Of a DNA stretch of 64,000 bases, positions 45,868-54,252 are shown piece after piece. Below the pieces are notes generated by a model. That model saw only the letters and a program-made list of their open reading frames with translations. It did not search any database and was not told the origin of the DNA. A program made the position numbers and the translations under genes. The DNA is from Nitrobacteraceae bacterium AZCC 2146. Lineage in GTDB: Bacteria; Pseudomonadota; Alphaproteobacteria; Rhizobiales; Xanthobacteraceae. How positions within the stretch are numbered: the first letter of the stretch is position 1; the number at the start of each line of letters is the position of its first letter. The stretch is from the NCBI GenBank assembly GCA_036924855.1, contig JBAGRP010000001.1:3162001-3226000 (forward strand), read 5' to 3'.

Positions 45868-46004
45868 ATCATTCCCAGGCACACCAATTGGTGTGCCTGC
45901 GGGCGTGCGAGCGCAGTTCGCGCGAACCCGGAAGCCCGAGATGCTCGACCATTTCGGGATTCCGGGTTCGCTCGCGGCTGTCGCCGCTCGCGCCCCGGAA
46001 TGAC
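45868..46004. repeat. Palindromic intergenic repeat, family E copy 2
   Basis: It shares ATTTCGGGAT, GCCCGAGATG-like and CCCCGGAATGAC words with copy E1. At its left end a perfect 24-base palindrome centred on CACCAATTGGTG spans 45876-45899. It fills most of the gap between the Bug-protein gene and fdsD. Confidence 0.7.
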
Positions 46005-46017
46005 AAAGGGAGAGAAA

Positions 46018-46239
46018 TCAGTTCTTCAGCGCCGTCAGTGCATCGCGGACGTTGGGATCGAGCCCCGCGCCACCGCCATCGAGATGCGCCAAAATCTGCT
46101 TGCGCATGCGCGGGTCCCAGAATTTGCGGATGTGGTCGGTAATCCCCGACACCGCCTTGTCGTGGCCCTGGCTGTTGAAGAAGGCGCCAATCTGGTTGGC
46201 CATGTAGATCAGCCGGTCAGGCGACGTCGATGATTGCAT
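46018..46239 (-). CDS. fdsD: Formate dehydrogenase delta subunit
   Basis: This 73-residue protein is the small FdsD subunit or assembly factor found at the end of Fds operons. It starts MQSSTSPDRLIYMANQIGAF, with FNSQGHDKAVSGITDHIRKF and WDPRMRKQILAHLDGGGAGL following, all characteristic of FdsD. ATG at 46239 has GGGAA upstream and overlaps the fdhD 3' end by 23 bases, so the two are translationally linked. The role in formate oxidation is thought to be in stability or maturation of the complex rather than catalysis. Confidence 0.9.
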   Translation of the reverse strand: MQSSTSPDRLIYMANQIGAFFNSQGHDKAVSGITDHIRKFWDPRMRKQILAHLDGGGAGLDPNVRDALTALKN

Positions 46240-47059
46240 GATCAATTCCCTGCGCGGCCGCGTCCGATGCGACGCGGTGCAAATGCGTAAAGACTTCAAA
46301 GCCGTCGGCACGGGCGACGGCGGCGAGCGTGATGCCGGCGGCCTCCGCCATCCGCACCGCCAGTGCGGTCGGTGCCGACACCGAGACCATCAACGGCGCG
46401 CCGATCGCGGCGGTCTTCTGCACCATCTCGACGGAGACGCGGCTGGTCAGCAGCACCATGCCTTCGCTGGCATCGACCTTGTCCTGCGCCAGCGCGCCGG
46501 CGAGCTTGTCGAGTGCGTTGTGGCGGCCGACATCTTCGCGCAAGGCGACGATGCCGCGCGCCGGTGTCCAGAACGCCGCGGCGTGCACAGCACGGGTTTC
46601 GATGTTGATTTTCTGCAACGACGTAATGTCCTGCATCGCCGCCATGATCTGTTCCGGCGAGAACACCCTGCCCGGCCCGACGATCGCCGCGGGCTTTATG
46701 GCCTCGGCAATCGAGTCGATGCCGCACAGGCCGCAGCCGGTGGGCCCGGCGATCTGCCGGCGCCGCGCGCTGATGCTCTCGGCCTTGTCCGGCGCCAGCC
46801 ACATCCGAAGTTCGATGCCGTCGTCGAATTCGACCGACTCGAACGACTGAATCTCGTCGGCCGATCGCACCACGCCTTCGCTGAGGCTGAAACCGATCGC
46901 GAAATCCTTGAGGTCCTGCGGCGTCCCCATCATGACGGCGTAGGTGCCGCCATTATAGGTGATCGCCAGCGCGGTCTCTTCCGGCACGGCGCGCACGCCC
47001 TCGCTGGCGCCGCTTGCGCGCCAGACCTGTCGAGGGACGGTGCGAACCGGATCGTGCAT
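46217..47059 (-). CDS. fdhD: Formate dehydrogenase sulfurtransferase FdhD
   Basis: This 280-residue protein transfers sulfur from a cysteine desulfurase to the molybdenum bis-MGD cofactor, which formate dehydrogenase requires for activity. The carrier motif GPTGCGLCGID contains Cys109 and Cys112. Further conserved stretches are ITYNGGTYAVMMGTPQDLKD, FAIGFSLSEGVV, REDVGRHNALDKL and LTSRVSVEMVQKTA. Length fits the family. It follows fdsA after two bases and overlaps fdsD. Its presence inside the structural operon ensures maturation in step with synthesis. Confidence 0.95.
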   Translation of the reverse strand: MHDPVRTVPRQVWRASGASEGVRAVPEETALAITYNGGTYAVMMGTPQDLKDFAIGFSLSEGVVRSADEIQSFESVEFDDGIELRMWLAPDKAESISARRRQIAGPTGCGLCGIDSIAEAIKPAAIVGPGRVFSPEQIMAAMQDITSLQKINIETRAVHAAAFWTPARGIVALREDVGRHNALDKLAGALAQDKVDASEGMVLLTSRVSVEMVQKTAAIGAPLMVSVSAPTALAVRMAEAAGITLAAVARADGFEVFTHLHRVASDAAAQGIDHAIIDVA

Positions 47060-47061
47060 AT

Positions 47062-49965
47062 CTACTCCGCGGCTTCCACGAGCGGCGCGATCCGCCGCGA
47101 ATGGCGGGCCTGCTCGTCATATTCCTTCTGCCATTCCGATGGCCCGTTCGACGGCGAAATCTGCACCGCCGTGACCTTGTATTCCGGACAGTTGGTCGCC
47201 CAGTCCGAGAACTCGGTGGTGATGACGTTGGCCTGCGTGGTCGGGTGATGGAAGGTGGTGTAGACCACGCCGGGTGCGACACGCTCGGTAATCAAGGCGC
47301 GCAAGGTGGTTTCGCCGGCCCGGCTCTGCAGCCGGCACCAGTCGCCATCGCGCACGCGCCGCTGTTCGGCATCGTGCGGATGCATTTCCAGCCGGTCTTC
47401 CTCATGCCAGACCGTGTTCGCGGTCCGCCGCGTCTGCGCGCCGACATTGTACTGGCTCAGGATGCGGCCGGTGGTGAGCAGCAGCGGGAAGCGCGGCCCG
47501 GTGCGCTCGTCGGTGGCGACATATTCGGTGAGCATGAACTTGCCCTTGCCGCGAACGAAGCCGTCGATGTGCATGATGGGCGTACCCAGCGGCGCCTTCT
47601 CGTTGCATGGCCACTGCACCGAGCCGACTTCGTCGAGTTTGGCAAAGGAGACGCCGGCAAAGGTCGGCGTCAACGTCGCGATCTCGTCCATGATCTCCGA
47701 CGGGTGGCTGTAGTGCATCTCGTAGCCCAGCGCCTTGGCGAAACCGAGGGTGACTTCCCAATCCTCAAGGCCGTTCTTCGGCGACATCACCTTGCGGACG
47801 CGCTGAATGCGACGTTCGGCATTGGTGAAGGTGCCGTTCTTCTCCAGGAAGGTCGAACCCGGGAAGAACACGTGGGCATAGTTCGCGGTCTCGTTCAGGA
47901 ACAGGTCGTGGACGATGACACATTCCATCGACGACAGCGCGGACACGACGTGCTTGGTGTTGGGATCGGACTGCAGGATGTCTTCACCCTGCACATAGAG
48001 GCCCATGAAGGTGCCTTCGACGGCGGCATCGAACATGTTCGGGATGCGCAGGCCCGGCTCGTTGTTGAGCTTGACGTTCCACATCGCCTCGAACTGCTCG
48101 CGCACCACGTCGCCGGAGATGTGGCGATAGCCCGGCAGCTCGTGCGGGAACGAGCCCATGTCACAGGAGCCCTGCACGTTGTTCTGGCCGCGCAGCGGAT
48201 TCACGCCGACGCCGGGACGACCGATATTGCCGGTAGCCATTGCGAGGTTGGCGATCGCGATGACGGTCGTGGAGCCCTGGCTGTGTTCAGTGACGCCAAG
48301 TCCGTAATAGATCGCGCCGTTGCCGCCGGTGGCGAACAAACGCGCCGCTGCGCGCAGCTCCTTGGGATCGACGCCGGTCATGATGGCAGTGGCTTCCGGG
48401 CTGTGGTTCGGCCGCGCGACAAACGCCGCCCAGTCCTCGAACTCGCTCCAGTCGCAGCGTTCGCGCACGAAGGTCTCGTCGACCAGGCCTTCAGTGACGA
48501 TGACATGCGCAATGGCCGTGAGCACGGCGACGTTGGTGCCGGGCATCAGCGGCAGGTGGTGCTGCGCCTCGATATGGGCGGAGCGGACGATGTCAGTGCG
48601 GCGCGGGTCCACAACAATAAGCTTGGCACCGGCGCGCAGCCGCTTCTTCAGACGCGAGGCGAACACCGGATGGCCGTCGGTCGGGTTGGCGCCGATGATC
48701 ATGACGACGTCGGTCTCTTCCACCGAGTCGAAATCCTGCGTGCCGGCCGAGGTGCCGAAGGTCGAGGACAGGCCGTAGCCGGTCGGCGAATGGCAGACGC
48801 GGGCGCAGGTATCGACATTGTTGTTGCCGAACCCGGCGCGGATCAGCTTCTGCACCACGAAGACTTCTTCATTGGTGCAGCGTGACGAGGTGATGCCGCC
48901 GATGGAGTCGCGGCCGTACTTGGCCTGAATGCCCTTGAACTTCGCCGCAGCGAAATTGAACGCCTCGTCCCACGACACTTCGCGCCACGGATCGGTGATC
49001 TTTTCGCGGACCATCGGATTGAGGATGCGCTCCTTATGGTTGGTATAGCCCCAGGCGAAGCGGCCCTTGACGCAGGAATGGCCGCGATTGGCCTTGCCGT
49101 CCTTGAACGGCACCATGCGTACCACTTCCTCGCCGCGCATTTCCGCCTTGAAGGTGCAGCCAACGCCGCAATAGGCGCAGGTGGTCACCACGGAATGCTC
49201 GGGCTGGCCGATCTCGATCACGGCCTTCTCGGTCAACGTCGCGGTCGGGCAGGCCTGCACGCAGGCACCGCAGGAGACGCATTCGGAGCCCAGAAAAGAT
49301 TCGCTCATGCCGGGCGAGACGCGGCTCTCGAAACCGCGGCCGGAGATCGTCAGCGCGAAGGTGCCCTGCACTTCCTCGCAGGCGCGGACGCAACGCGAGC
49401 AGACGATGCACTTCGAGGGATCATAGGTGAAGTACGGGTTGGACTCGTCCTTCGCCATCCAGTGGTCGTTCTCGCAGTCATGCGGCGAATGTGAATGACC
49501 GTTCTTGGTCTTGGCGAACACGTGGTTCTCGCCCTCATAGCCATAGCGCACGTCGCGCAGGCCGACCGCGCCAGCCATGTCCTGCAATTCGCAATCGCCG
49601 TTGGCGGCGCAGGTCAGGCAGTCCAGCGGGTGGTCGGAGATGTACAATTCCATCACACCCTTGCGCAGCTTCTTCAGCCGATCGTTCTGGGTGTGAACCA
49701 CAAGGCCTTCCATCGCCGGCGTGGTGCACGACGCCGGCGTGCCGGCGCGTCCCTCGATCTCGACGAGGCACAAACGGCAGGAGCCGAACGCGTCCACCAT
49801 GTCGGTGGCGCAGAGTTTCGGGATTTGCGTACCCATCTCCATGGCGGCGCGCATGATCGAGGTGCCCTCGGGCACCGAGACGCTCTGGCCGTCGATGGTC
49901 AGCGTGACCATCTTCTCGGACTTCGAGCGCGAGGTTCCAAAATCGATTTCATGGATGAGCGACAT
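47062..49965 (-). CDS. fdsA: NAD-dependent formate dehydrogenase, molybdenum catalytic subunit
   Basis: This 967-residue cytoplasmic enzyme subunit oxidises formate to CO2. The N-terminus is NuoG-like: a 2Fe-2S site with Cys52, Cys63, Cys66 and Cys80, then a His-Cys motif (Cys116, Cys119, Cys125). Two ferredoxin-type clusters follow (Cys186-Cys196 in CIVCSRCVRACEE and Cys229-Cys239 in CVSCGACVQACP). Another 4Fe-4S site uses Cys263, Cys266, Cys270 and Cys298. The molybdenum ligand is Cys391 in ARVCHSPTGYG, so this is the cysteine, not selenocysteine, form. AAGGA precedes the start. It works with FdsB and FdsG, which pass electrons to NAD+. Confidence 0.96.
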   Translation of the reverse strand: MSLIHEIDFGTSRSKSEKMVTLTIDGQSVSVPEGTSIMRAAMEMGTQIPKLCATDMVDAFGSCRLCLVEIEGRAGTPASCTTPAMEGLVVHTQNDRLKKLRKGVMELYISDHPLDCLTCAANGDCELQDMAGAVGLRDVRYGYEGENHVFAKTKNGHSHSPHDCENDHWMAKDESNPYFTYDPSKCIVCSRCVRACEEVQGTFALTISGRGFESRVSPGMSESFLGSECVSCGACVQACPTATLTEKAVIEIGQPEHSVVTTCAYCGVGCTFKAEMRGEEVVRMVPFKDGKANRGHSCVKGRFAWGYTNHKERILNPMVREKITDPWREVSWDEAFNFAAAKFKGIQAKYGRDSIGGITSSRCTNEEVFVVQKLIRAGFGNNNVDTCARVCHSPTGYGLSSTFGTSAGTQDFDSVEETDVVMIIGANPTDGHPVFASRLKKRLRAGAKLIVVDPRRTDIVRSAHIEAQHHLPLMPGTNVAVLTAIAHVIVTEGLVDETFVRERCDWSEFEDWAAFVARPNHSPEATAIMTGVDPKELRAAARLFATGGNGAIYYGLGVTEHSQGSTTVIAIANLAMATGNIGRPGVGVNPLRGQNNVQGSCDMGSFPHELPGYRHISGDVVREQFEAMWNVKLNNEPGLRIPNMFDAAVEGTFMGLYVQGEDILQSDPNTKHVVSALSSMECVIVHDLFLNETANYAHVFFPGSTFLEKNGTFTNAERRIQRVRKVMSPKNGLEDWEVTLGFAKALGYEMHYSHPSEIMDEIATLTPTFAGVSFAKLDEVGSVQWPCNEKAPLGTPIMHIDGFVRGKGKFMLTEYVATDERTGPRFPLLLTTGRILSQYNVGAQTRRTANTVWHEEDRLEMHPHDAEQRRVRDGDWCRLQSRAGETTLRALITERVAPGVVYTTFHHPTTQANVITTEFSDWATNCPEYKVTAVQISPSNGPSEWQKEYDEQARHSRRIAPLVEAAE

Positions 49966-49976
49966 GGCGATCGTCC

Positions 49977-51530
49977 TTATTCAGCGGCTTGCAGGCGGGT
50001 CGGCGCCGCGCCGAAATCTTCCGGGAAATGCTTCAGGGCGCTCATCACCGGATACGGCGTGAAGCCGCCCAGCGCGCAGAGCGAACCGAATTTCATGGTG
50101 TTGCTGAGGTCTTCCAGCACGGCGATGTTCTCGGCGACGCGCTCGCCCTTGCGGATCTTGTCGATGGTCTCGACACCTCGGGTGGAGCCGATACGGCATG
50201 GCGTGCACTTGCCGCAGGATTCGATGGCGCAGAATTCCATCGCGAAGCGCGCCTGCTTCGACATGTCGACGGAGTCGTCGAACACGACGATGCCGCCATG
50301 GCCAATCAGGCCGTCACGCTTGGCGAAGGCTTCGTAGTCGAACGGCGTGTCGAACAATTCGCGCGGAAAATACGCGCCGAGCGGGCCGCCGACCTGCACC
50401 GCGCGCACCGGCTTGCCGGTAAACGTGCCACCGCCGACGTCGTCGATCAATTCGCCGAGCGTGATGCCGAAGGCGACCTCGAACAGGCCGCCGAACTTGA
50501 TATTGCCGGCGAGCTGGATCGGCATCGTGCCGCGCGAACGGCCCATGCCGAAATCCGCATAGGCTTTTGCGCCGTCGTTGAGGATGAAGGGAATCGCGGC
50601 GAAGGACAGCACGTTGTTGATCACGGTGGGCTTGCCGAACAGGCCCTTGTGCGCCGGCAGCGGCGGCTTGGCGCGCACGATGCCGCGGCGGCCTTCGAGG
50701 CTTTCCAGCAGCGAGGTCTCCTCGCCGCACACATAGGCGCCAGCGCCGACACGGACTTCGATGTCGAAACTGTGGGTGGAGCCGCAGAGCTTGTCGCCAA
50801 GGAAACCGGCGCGCTTCGCCGCGGCGATAGCCTCATTCATCGCGACGATGGCATGGGGATATTCCGAGCGGATGTAGATGTAGCCCTTGGTGGCGCCCAC
50901 CGCGATGCCAGCGATGGTCATGCCCTCGATCACCACGAAGGGATCGCCTTCCATGATCATGCGGTCGGCAAAGGTGCCGCTGTCACCCTCGTCGGCGTTG
51001 CAGACGATGAATTTGCGGTCAGCATTGGTCTCCGCCACCGTCTTCCACTTGATACCAGTGGGAAAGCCGGCGCCGCCGCGACCACGCAGGCCGGAGGCGC
51101 TGACATCGGCGAGAATGCCCGCGGTGCCCAGCGTCAGCGCGCGCTCAAGACCCTTGTATCCGTCATGGGCGCGGTAGTCCTCGACCGAGCGAGGATCGAC
51201 GACACCGCAGCGCGCAAAGGTCAGACGGGTCTGCCGCTTCAGCCAGGGAATCTCGTCTGTGACACCAAGCCGCAGCGCATGCGCATCATTCGCGACCATC
51301 GCATCGAGCACAGAAGCAACGTCGTCCTCGGTCACCGGGCCAAAGGCGACGCGGCCTTCGGGCGCCGCAACTTCGATCATCGGCTCCAGCCAGTACAGGC
51401 CGCGCGAGCCGGTGCGAACAATCTCGATGTCGAGGTTGCGCTTGCTGGCAGCCTGCTCGAACGCCAATGCCACTTCATCGGCGCCGACGGCGACCGCCCC
51501 CGCATCGCATGAGACAAAAATCTTCATCAT
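49977..51530 (-). CDS. fdsB: NAD-dependent formate dehydrogenase, beta subunit
   Basis: This 517-residue subunit is NuoF-like with a NuoE-like thioredoxin-fold start (MKIFVSCDAGAVAVGADEVA). The FMN/NADH part carries GLRGRGGAGFPTGIKW, CNADEGDSGTFADR and GAYVCGEETSLLESLEG. A 4Fe-4S site is in ESCGKCTPCRIG with SLCALGG near the end. It transfers electrons from FdsA clusters to NAD+. The start overlaps the fdsG stop (ATGATG region), and fdsA begins 11 bases after its stop. Two tandem ATGs make the exact start uncertain by one codon. Confidence 0.95.
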   Translation of the reverse strand: MMKIFVSCDAGAVAVGADEVALAFEQAASKRNLDIEIVRTGSRGLYWLEPMIEVAAPEGRVAFGPVTEDDVASVLDAMVANDAHALRLGVTDEIPWLKRQTRLTFARCGVVDPRSVEDYRAHDGYKGLERALTLGTAGILADVSASGLRGRGGAGFPTGIKWKTVAETNADRKFIVCNADEGDSGTFADRMIMEGDPFVVIEGMTIAGIAVGATKGYIYIRSEYPHAIVAMNEAIAAAKRAGFLGDKLCGSTHSFDIEVRVGAGAYVCGEETSLLESLEGRRGIVRAKPPLPAHKGLFGKPTVINNVLSFAAIPFILNDGAKAYADFGMGRSRGTMPIQLAGNIKFGGLFEVAFGITLGELIDDVGGGTFTGKPVRAVQVGGPLGAYFPRELFDTPFDYEAFAKRDGLIGHGGIVVFDDSVDMSKQARFAMEFCAIESCGKCTPCRIGSTRGVETIDKIRKGERVAENIAVLEDLSNTMKFGSLCALGGFTPYPVMSALKHFPEDFGAAPTRLQAAE

Positions 51531-52015
51531 CGCTGTGCCTCCGCGACCAGCGCATCGATGCGCTTCTCATCGAGACGGCCGACCAGGCGACCATCGAGCA
51601 TCGCCGATGGCGCCGTGGCGCAGAGCCCGAGGCAATAGATCGGCTCCAGCGTAACCCGCTGATCGGGCGTGGTCTTTCCCATGGCGACGCCGAGCTTTGC
51701 TTCCGCGCGCGCGGCCAGCGCGTCGCCGCCGGCGGCCTGGCAGGCTTCGGCGCGACAGAGCTTCAGCACATGGCGCCCGGCCGGCTCGTGTCGGAAGTCA
51801 TGATAGAAGGTGAAGACGCCATGGACTTCGGCGCGCGACAGGTTGCGCGCCTGGGCGATCATCGGGATCGCCGCTTCCGGCACATAGCCGAAGGCTTCCT
51901 GCAGCGCATGCAGGATCACGATCGTGCCGCCCTCCACATCGGACAGGCCGGCGATGATTTCCGCGCCGCGATCGGCATTCCATGGTTCGTAAACTGAGCT
52001 CATCCGGATACTCAT
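51527..52015 (-). CDS. fdsG: NAD-dependent formate dehydrogenase, gamma subunit
   Basis: This 162-residue NuoE-like subunit binds a 2Fe-2S cluster through Cys87, Cys92, Cys128 and Cys132 (CRAEACQ and CLGLCA). The helical start IIAGLSDVEGGTIVILHALQ and VHGVFTFYHDFR are typical of the family. ATG at 52015 is chosen; another at 52003 gives almost the same protein, and neither has an ideal ribosome site (AAGGT is close to 52015). The frame is open for 53 more codons, but those lie in the promoter region and lack family similarity. It is the first gene of the fds operon, behind a palindrome likely bound by the upstream LysR protein. Confidence 0.92.
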   Translation of the reverse strand: MSIRMSSVYEPWNADRGAEIIAGLSDVEGGTIVILHALQEAFGYVPEAAIPMIAQARNLSRAEVHGVFTFYHDFRHEPAGRHVLKLCRAEACQAAGGDALAARAEAKLGVAMGKTTPDQRVTLEPIYCLGLCATAPSAMLDGRLVGRLDEKRIDALVAEAQR

Positions 52016-52044
52016 CGACCTTGTGACTGGAAAACCAATCAGAA

Positions 52045-52059
52045 TTGGAATCGATCCAA
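52045..52059. promoter_or_regulatory. LysR-type box upstream of fdsG
   Basis: TTGGAATCGATCCAA has perfect inverted arms TTGGA and TCCAA and fits the T-N11-A rule of LysR sites. It lies 30 bases before the fdsG start, in the gap downstream of the lysR gene, and is a good candidate binding site for that regulator. Confidence 0.55.
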
Positions 52060-52196
52060 AGATCAATAAAGCAGTCTCATGCTGCGATACGGAAAACCCA
52101 TCGACGGCGGATGATGAAGGCGATGGATTTGAAATGGTTAGCTTGGTTGCGATGCAGCAATTGCGAAGCAGCAACTGGGGCAGCCCTTCACTCAGT

Positions 52197-52296
52197 CCTC
52201 ATCCTGAGGAGCGGCGCCTTCGCCGCGTCTCGAAGGGTGGGCGACCAAGCTCATGGTTCGAGACGGCGCCTCGGAAGGCGCCTCCTCACCATGAGG
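52197..52296. repeat. Palindromic intergenic repeat, family C copy 3
   Basis: The ends CCTCATCCTGAGGAGC and CTCCTCACCATGAGG match copy C1, with GCCGCGTCTCG and TTCGAGACGGC paired inside. It lies between lysR and the fds promoter and may end the lysR transcript. Confidence 0.75.
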
Positions 52297-52325
52297 ACTG
52301 GAGTGATGTGGTAGCTGGAGGAGGA

Positions 52326-53246
52326 CTACGCCTCCAGCGATGGCGCCACTTCGCGGGCGATCTGCACCAGCGTGGCCACCAGGGGCGTCATCGGATCGCG
52401 CTGCGGCACGACCAGACCGACGCCGTAGGTGACCACGGGATCGACGATCGGAATCATGCGGACCGACCCCGTCGAGGTCAGGCCAAGCGTCTCGGCAAGC
52501 TTGGCGGGCATCACGCTAGCCCAGCGGCCGGTTTTCACATGGGTGTAGAGCACGATGATGGAATTCGAGGTCAGCATCGGCATCGCCTCGGCACCGACGG
52601 ATTTCAGCGCGCGATCGATGATGCGGCGGTTCTGCATGTCGGGCGTCAGCAGGCACAGCGGCACCTGCCCGACCTCCTTCCAGGTGACCTCGTCGCGGTC
52701 ACCGAACATGCCATCGGGCGAGGTCAGCAGCCGGTAGCTCTCTTTATAAAGCGGGATCGAGCGGACTTTGCCGAGCGGCTCGTTCTCGATGTAGGTGAGC
52801 CCGGCATCGACTTCGAGATTTTCCAGCAGGCCGAGCACGGCCGCCGAGGTGCAGGACACCACACGGAAGCGGACATCGGGATGCCGGGCGCGGAATGGCG
52901 TCGTCAATGAAGCCACCATGCCGAGTACGGTGGGAATCGCGGCGATGCGGATCTCGCCGGACAGGCTATCCTTGAGGCCGTTGATTTCCTGCTTCATCGC
53001 ACGCGCGTCGCCGACAATGCGGCGCGCCCAGTCCAGCGCGCGCTCGCCCTCCGGCGTAAAGCCCTGGAAGCGCGAGCCGCGCTGCACCAGCATGACGCCG
53101 AGCATATCCTCTAGCTGCTTGAGGCTGGTGGACATGGTGGGCTGGGTGACGCCGCAGGCTTCGGCGGCGCGACCGAAATGCCGTTCCTTCGCCAGCGACA
53201 GCAGCAGTTCAAGCTTTTCAATCAAAGGACGCCCCGCTCGGACCAC
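52326..53246 (-). CDS. LysR-family regulator, probable activator of the fds operon
   Basis: This 306-residue regulator has the LysR winged helix at its start (LELLLSLAKERHFGRAAEAC, GVTQPTMSTSLKQLEDMLGV, residues 11-50) and a two-lobed effector domain (LSGEIRIAAIPTVLGMVASL, then VRFRVVSCTSAAVLGLLENL). It is encoded on the same strand as fds, 310 bases upstream of fdsG. LysR regulators called FdsR sit next to fds genes in other proteobacteria and respond to formate, so the same role is likely, though not proven. No ribosome site stronger than GGGGCG-like precedes the ATG. Confidence 0.88.
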   Translation of the reverse strand: MVRAGRPLIEKLELLLSLAKERHFGRAAEACGVTQPTMSTSLKQLEDMLGVMLVQRGSRFQGFTPEGERALDWARRIVGDARAMKQEINGLKDSLSGEIRIAAIPTVLGMVASLTTPFRARHPDVRFRVVSCTSAAVLGLLENLEVDAGLTYIENEPLGKVRSIPLYKESYRLLTSPDGMFGDRDEVTWKEVGQVPLCLLTPDMQNRRIIDRALKSVGAEAMPMLTSNSIIVLYTHVKTGRWASVMPAKLAETLGLTSTGSVRMIPIVDPVVTYGVGLVVPQRDPMTPLVATLVQIAREVAPSLEA

Positions 53247-53561
53247 ATCGTGAAGACGGCGGCGCGGCGCGATAATCGCGTGTGTGGTTTTTCATTTCCG
53301 CCCCTGCCTCAGCATACGGCGCGGATTGCCAATACCGCAACCTGCGAAGCGGGACGCGGGGAACCGTCTTTCGACGGGCGTCAGCTCGCCATCGCTGAGG
53401 CGGCGCCTTATGCCACCCCGAACCGAGGCCGCATCATCCCTAGAGTCGCGGCGCAGCGCCGCTTCTCCGGTCGAGGCCGACAGCCTCGCGAAAGGCTCAT
53501 CTCGTTAGATACAGATACGTATTGTTCGAACTGCGATGAGCAGTCCGAACACCGAACGTCA

Positions 53562-53768
53562 TCAGCCGAGCCGGCTGATCTGCTCTTCGGTGACGACGCG
53601 TTCGACGTTCTCGGTCTTGCTCTTGATGCGGTAGCGCGGACGGCCGTCGGCTTCGATGGGCAAGCAGGAGGTGATCGTGTAAACGCTGCGTTCCTTGACC
53701 ATCGAGCGGCCCTGCGGGCCCTGCAGCTGGTGGTGGACGTCGTCGTTGATTGCGTAGTTGTGCGCCAT
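53562..53768 (-). CDS. Conserved small hypothetical protein
   Basis: This 68-residue protein begins MAHNYAINDDVHHQLQGPQG and continues with VYTITSCLPIEADGRPRYRI and a helical C-terminus VVTEEQISRLG. The middle looks like a small beta-sheet domain (Tudor/SH3-like length), but I do not recognise a named family. A GGAGAG ribosome site precedes the ATG, and protein-like composition supports a real gene. It stands alone: 315 bases separate it from lysR (53247-53561), where I see only a short GGCGCAGCGCC hairpin, and 484 bases separate it from the next gene. One cysteine is present. No function is assigned. Confidence 0.6.
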   Translation of the reverse strand: MAHNYAINDDVHHQLQGPQGRSMVKERSVYTITSCLPIEADGRPRYRIKSKTENVERVVTEEQISRLG

Positions 53769-54252
53769 TATTCATACTCTCCGCGATGTGCGGCTTTTAG
53801 CTACAACTTCCTCGTAAAGCAAGAAAATCTGTAGCAATTTCGGTCAGATAGCACGTCAGGCCTGATATGCAATCAGTGCTAGCTATTGCTACTTGAAATA
53901 CCGCTGCGACTATTTCGGTCCAACGCTGCCGGTCCCGATGGCAGCGATTCCGAGCCTTTTCAAAGAGATTCAGCGGCTTTCGAGGCGAAAGCGGCGTCAA
54001 ACCGAGCCGACGTCCCACTAGATATGGATCCAGCATCGGCGGCCAGTGAGCCGCGAATCAGGTTCCAAAACCGAAAAACCACCGGCAGGGCATTGCCGGT
54101 GGTTTCGGAGGTTTACATTAAAGTTCGCGTGTCTCCTTGAAGACAGGGCCGTCAAAGGATTTGCCGGCTGCGCCCGATCACAATACATGATTTAGACCGT
54201 TGACCACAATACCTTATTTAATCATTTAAATTGGGTTGTGGATGACCTGGGA
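53769..54252. other. Gap of 484 bases without a gene
   Basis: This stretch is less GC-rich than its surroundings and has no reading frame with a ribosome site or recognisable product. Its one clear structure is the hairpin at 54076-54105. The part next to the glycosyltransferase gene (54180-54240) is AT-rich. Confidence 0.6.
54076..54105. terminator. Hairpin downstream of the glycosyltransferase gene
   Basis: ACCACCGGCA and TGCCGGTGGT form a perfect ten-base stem with a short loop, flanked by AAA on the left and TTT on the right. It lies about 150 bases beyond the stop of the minus-strand glycosyltransferase gene and could end its transcript. Confidence 0.6.

Noticed and set aside
47014..48885. 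623-codon plus-strand frame over fdsA
   Set aside because: Shadow of the formate dehydrogenase catalytic subunit.
53797..54036. 79-codon minus-strand frame in the gap before the glycosyltransferase
   Set aside because: No ribosome site, no recognisable domain, unusual composition.
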